A stretch of DNA of 58,633 nucleotides, taken from positions 7,842 to 66,474 of the forward strand of contig JAAXGZ010000101.1 in assembly GCA_012271135.1 (NCBI GenBank). Direction: 5' to 3'. The stretch is from Caldilineales bacterium (GTDB taxonomy: Bacteria; Chloroflexota; Anaerolineae; Caldilineales; Caldilineaceae). Numbering within the stretch: the stretch's first letter is position 1; each line of letters opens with the position of its first letter. Below, piece by piece: positions 57,837-58,633 of this stretch. The notes beneath the pieces were generated by a model that was given only the letters and a program-made list of their open reading frames with translations, was not told the DNA's origin and made no database searches. The position numbers were made by a program, and so were the translations under genes.

Positions 57837-58633
57837 ATGTCTGGATTGCGCGCTCTGACGCTGAAACCCAAGTACGGGCTCGGTGATGACTTCCTGAATG
57901 ATGTGTACGTCCCGCTCCTGGGGAGAGCGATCCGATACACCCGGGCCGTCGGATACTTCAGTTCAGGCGGCCTCGCGTCGGTTGGTTCGGGATTGGAATC
58001 CTTCATTCGCAACAACGGTTCCATGCGCCTGATGGCAAGTCCAGTTGGATGGAGCCGGCAGGATGTGGAGGCATTGAGCGGCCGTCGGGAAATCCCTCGG
58101 GAACTTGCCGACCGGCTCGCCAGGTCCTTGATTACCAAGAGCGATATCGAGCGGGACCATCTGTCGGTGTTGGCTTGGCTGATGAGGGAAGGCCGACTTG
58201 AAACCCGCATCATCATCGGTCCGAAAGGCCAGCTCTTCCATCAGAAAGTGGGCATGTTTTGGGATTCCAGGGACGATGCCGTTGGCATTGAAGGGTCCAA
58301 CAACGAAACACTGGCCGGTTGGGACTCCAACATCGAATCGCTTTCGGTCCGTCGGTCCTGGCTGGATCAGGAAGCTTGGTTCCCCGCGACCATTGCGGAA
58401 CTCGACCGGTTGTGGCAAGGCGGTCCCCACAGCAGGTCATACTCGCTGCCTGAGGCTGTGAGGCAGGAGTTGCTGAAATACGCCCAACACAGGCCGCATC
58501 CAATTCCGAAACCAGTTGGCAAGCCCCTGCAACTCTACCCACATCAACAGGAAGGCTGTGACCGGCTCCTTGCAGCATGGCCGGAGTCCCGCCTGCTGGC
58601 CGATGAGGTTGGCTTGGGCAAGACGATCACAGC
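57837..58633 (+). CDS. PLD-domain SNF2-type helicase, 5' part (cut by window end)
   Basis: About 265 residues are visible and the gene continues beyond the window. The N-terminal part (about 10-175) is a phospholipase D-like domain: YFSSGGLASV early, then HQKVGMFWD and IEGSNNETLAG, matching the HxK and GSxN pattern. After an about 60-residue linker the helicase begins with a Q-motif-like LYPHQQEGCDRLL and Walker A LADEVGLGKTI, typical of SNF2/SF2 helicases. The ATG at 57837 is preceded by GGGTCGGG. It follows the methylase by 18 bp and completes the helicase-methylase-ATPase set. Confidence 0.85.
   Translation, partial: MSGLRALTLKPKYGLGDDFLNDVYVPLLGRAIRYTRAVGYFSSGGLASVGSGLESFIRNNGSMRLMASPVGWSRQDVEALSGRREIPRELADRLARSLITKSDIERDHLSVLAWLMREGRLETRIIIGPKGQLFHQKVGMFWDSRDDAVGIEGSNNETLAGWDSNIESLSVRRSWLDQEAWFPATIAELDRLWQGGPHSRSYSLPEAVRQELLKYAQHRPHPIPKPVGKPLQLYPHQQEGCDRLLAAWPESRLLADEVGLGKTIT

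Overview
The window reads as a chromosomal segment of a GC-rich, free-living bacterium. It is dense with housekeeping genes, has few intergenic gaps above 300 bp, and shows no insertion sequence, CRISPR array, integrase or phage gene. Several features together point, as an inference only, to a Chloroflexota-like lineage: an FHA domain fused to an OmpR-type winged helix, a CpXC-domain protein, a PhyH dioxygenase, two LCP proteins and a glutaminyl-tRNA synthetase beside tRNA-Gln.

Layout. 1-4148: the end of an M16C peptidase, an amidase, a PHP phosphoesterase and, on the minus strand, an ECF sigma/anti-sigma pair. 4349-7303: a chelatase AAA+/VWA gene pair joined through an A8 slippery tract, then a PhyH dioxygenase. 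7551-12712: a minus-strand molybdoenzyme-maturation cluster (mocA, two XdhC-family genes), with an FHA/winged-helix regulator divergent from a membrane Ser/Thr kinase. 12795-15135: dtd, a short unknown gene and a CPBP membrane protease. 15168-26462, all minus: acs, sucD, sucC, a BKACE enzyme, glnS, a DUF3500 protein, tRNA-Gln(CUG), gltX and two unknown membrane-associated proteins. 26547-37799, mostly plus: smc, ftsY, prfB (with its +1 frameshift), tRNA-Ser(CGA), GtrA, a glycosyltransferase and a sugar-phosphate-isomerase-like protein, with a threonine-synthase-like gene opposed. 37807-44668, minus: two LCP proteins, a CinA-like protein, a CpXC protein and a HAD hydrolase. 45136-50959, plus: SDR, miaB, a cation antiporter and maeB.

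51342-58633 (end of window) is the accessory part, and the best candidate for the unusual system. It is one tightly coupled operon: a DUF499-like AAA+ ATPase with paired cysteine knuckles, an unrecognised 126-aa protein, a DUF1156-type DNA methylase, and a PLD-SNF2 helicase cut by the window end. This resembles the helicase-methylase-ATPase (Hma) class of putative antiviral loci. Here the methylase N-terminal module is present twice in two frames, and the full-length frame is broken at a C7 tract.

A second theme is non-standard decoding. prfB carries the classical +1 site. The chelatase gene carries a likely -1 site that would give a short AAA+ protein and a long AAA+-VWA protein from one gene. 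gltX appears to start at AUC and ftsY at CUG, each behind a strong Shine-Dalgarno sequence and with no ATG, GTG or TTG able to supply the conserved N-terminus.
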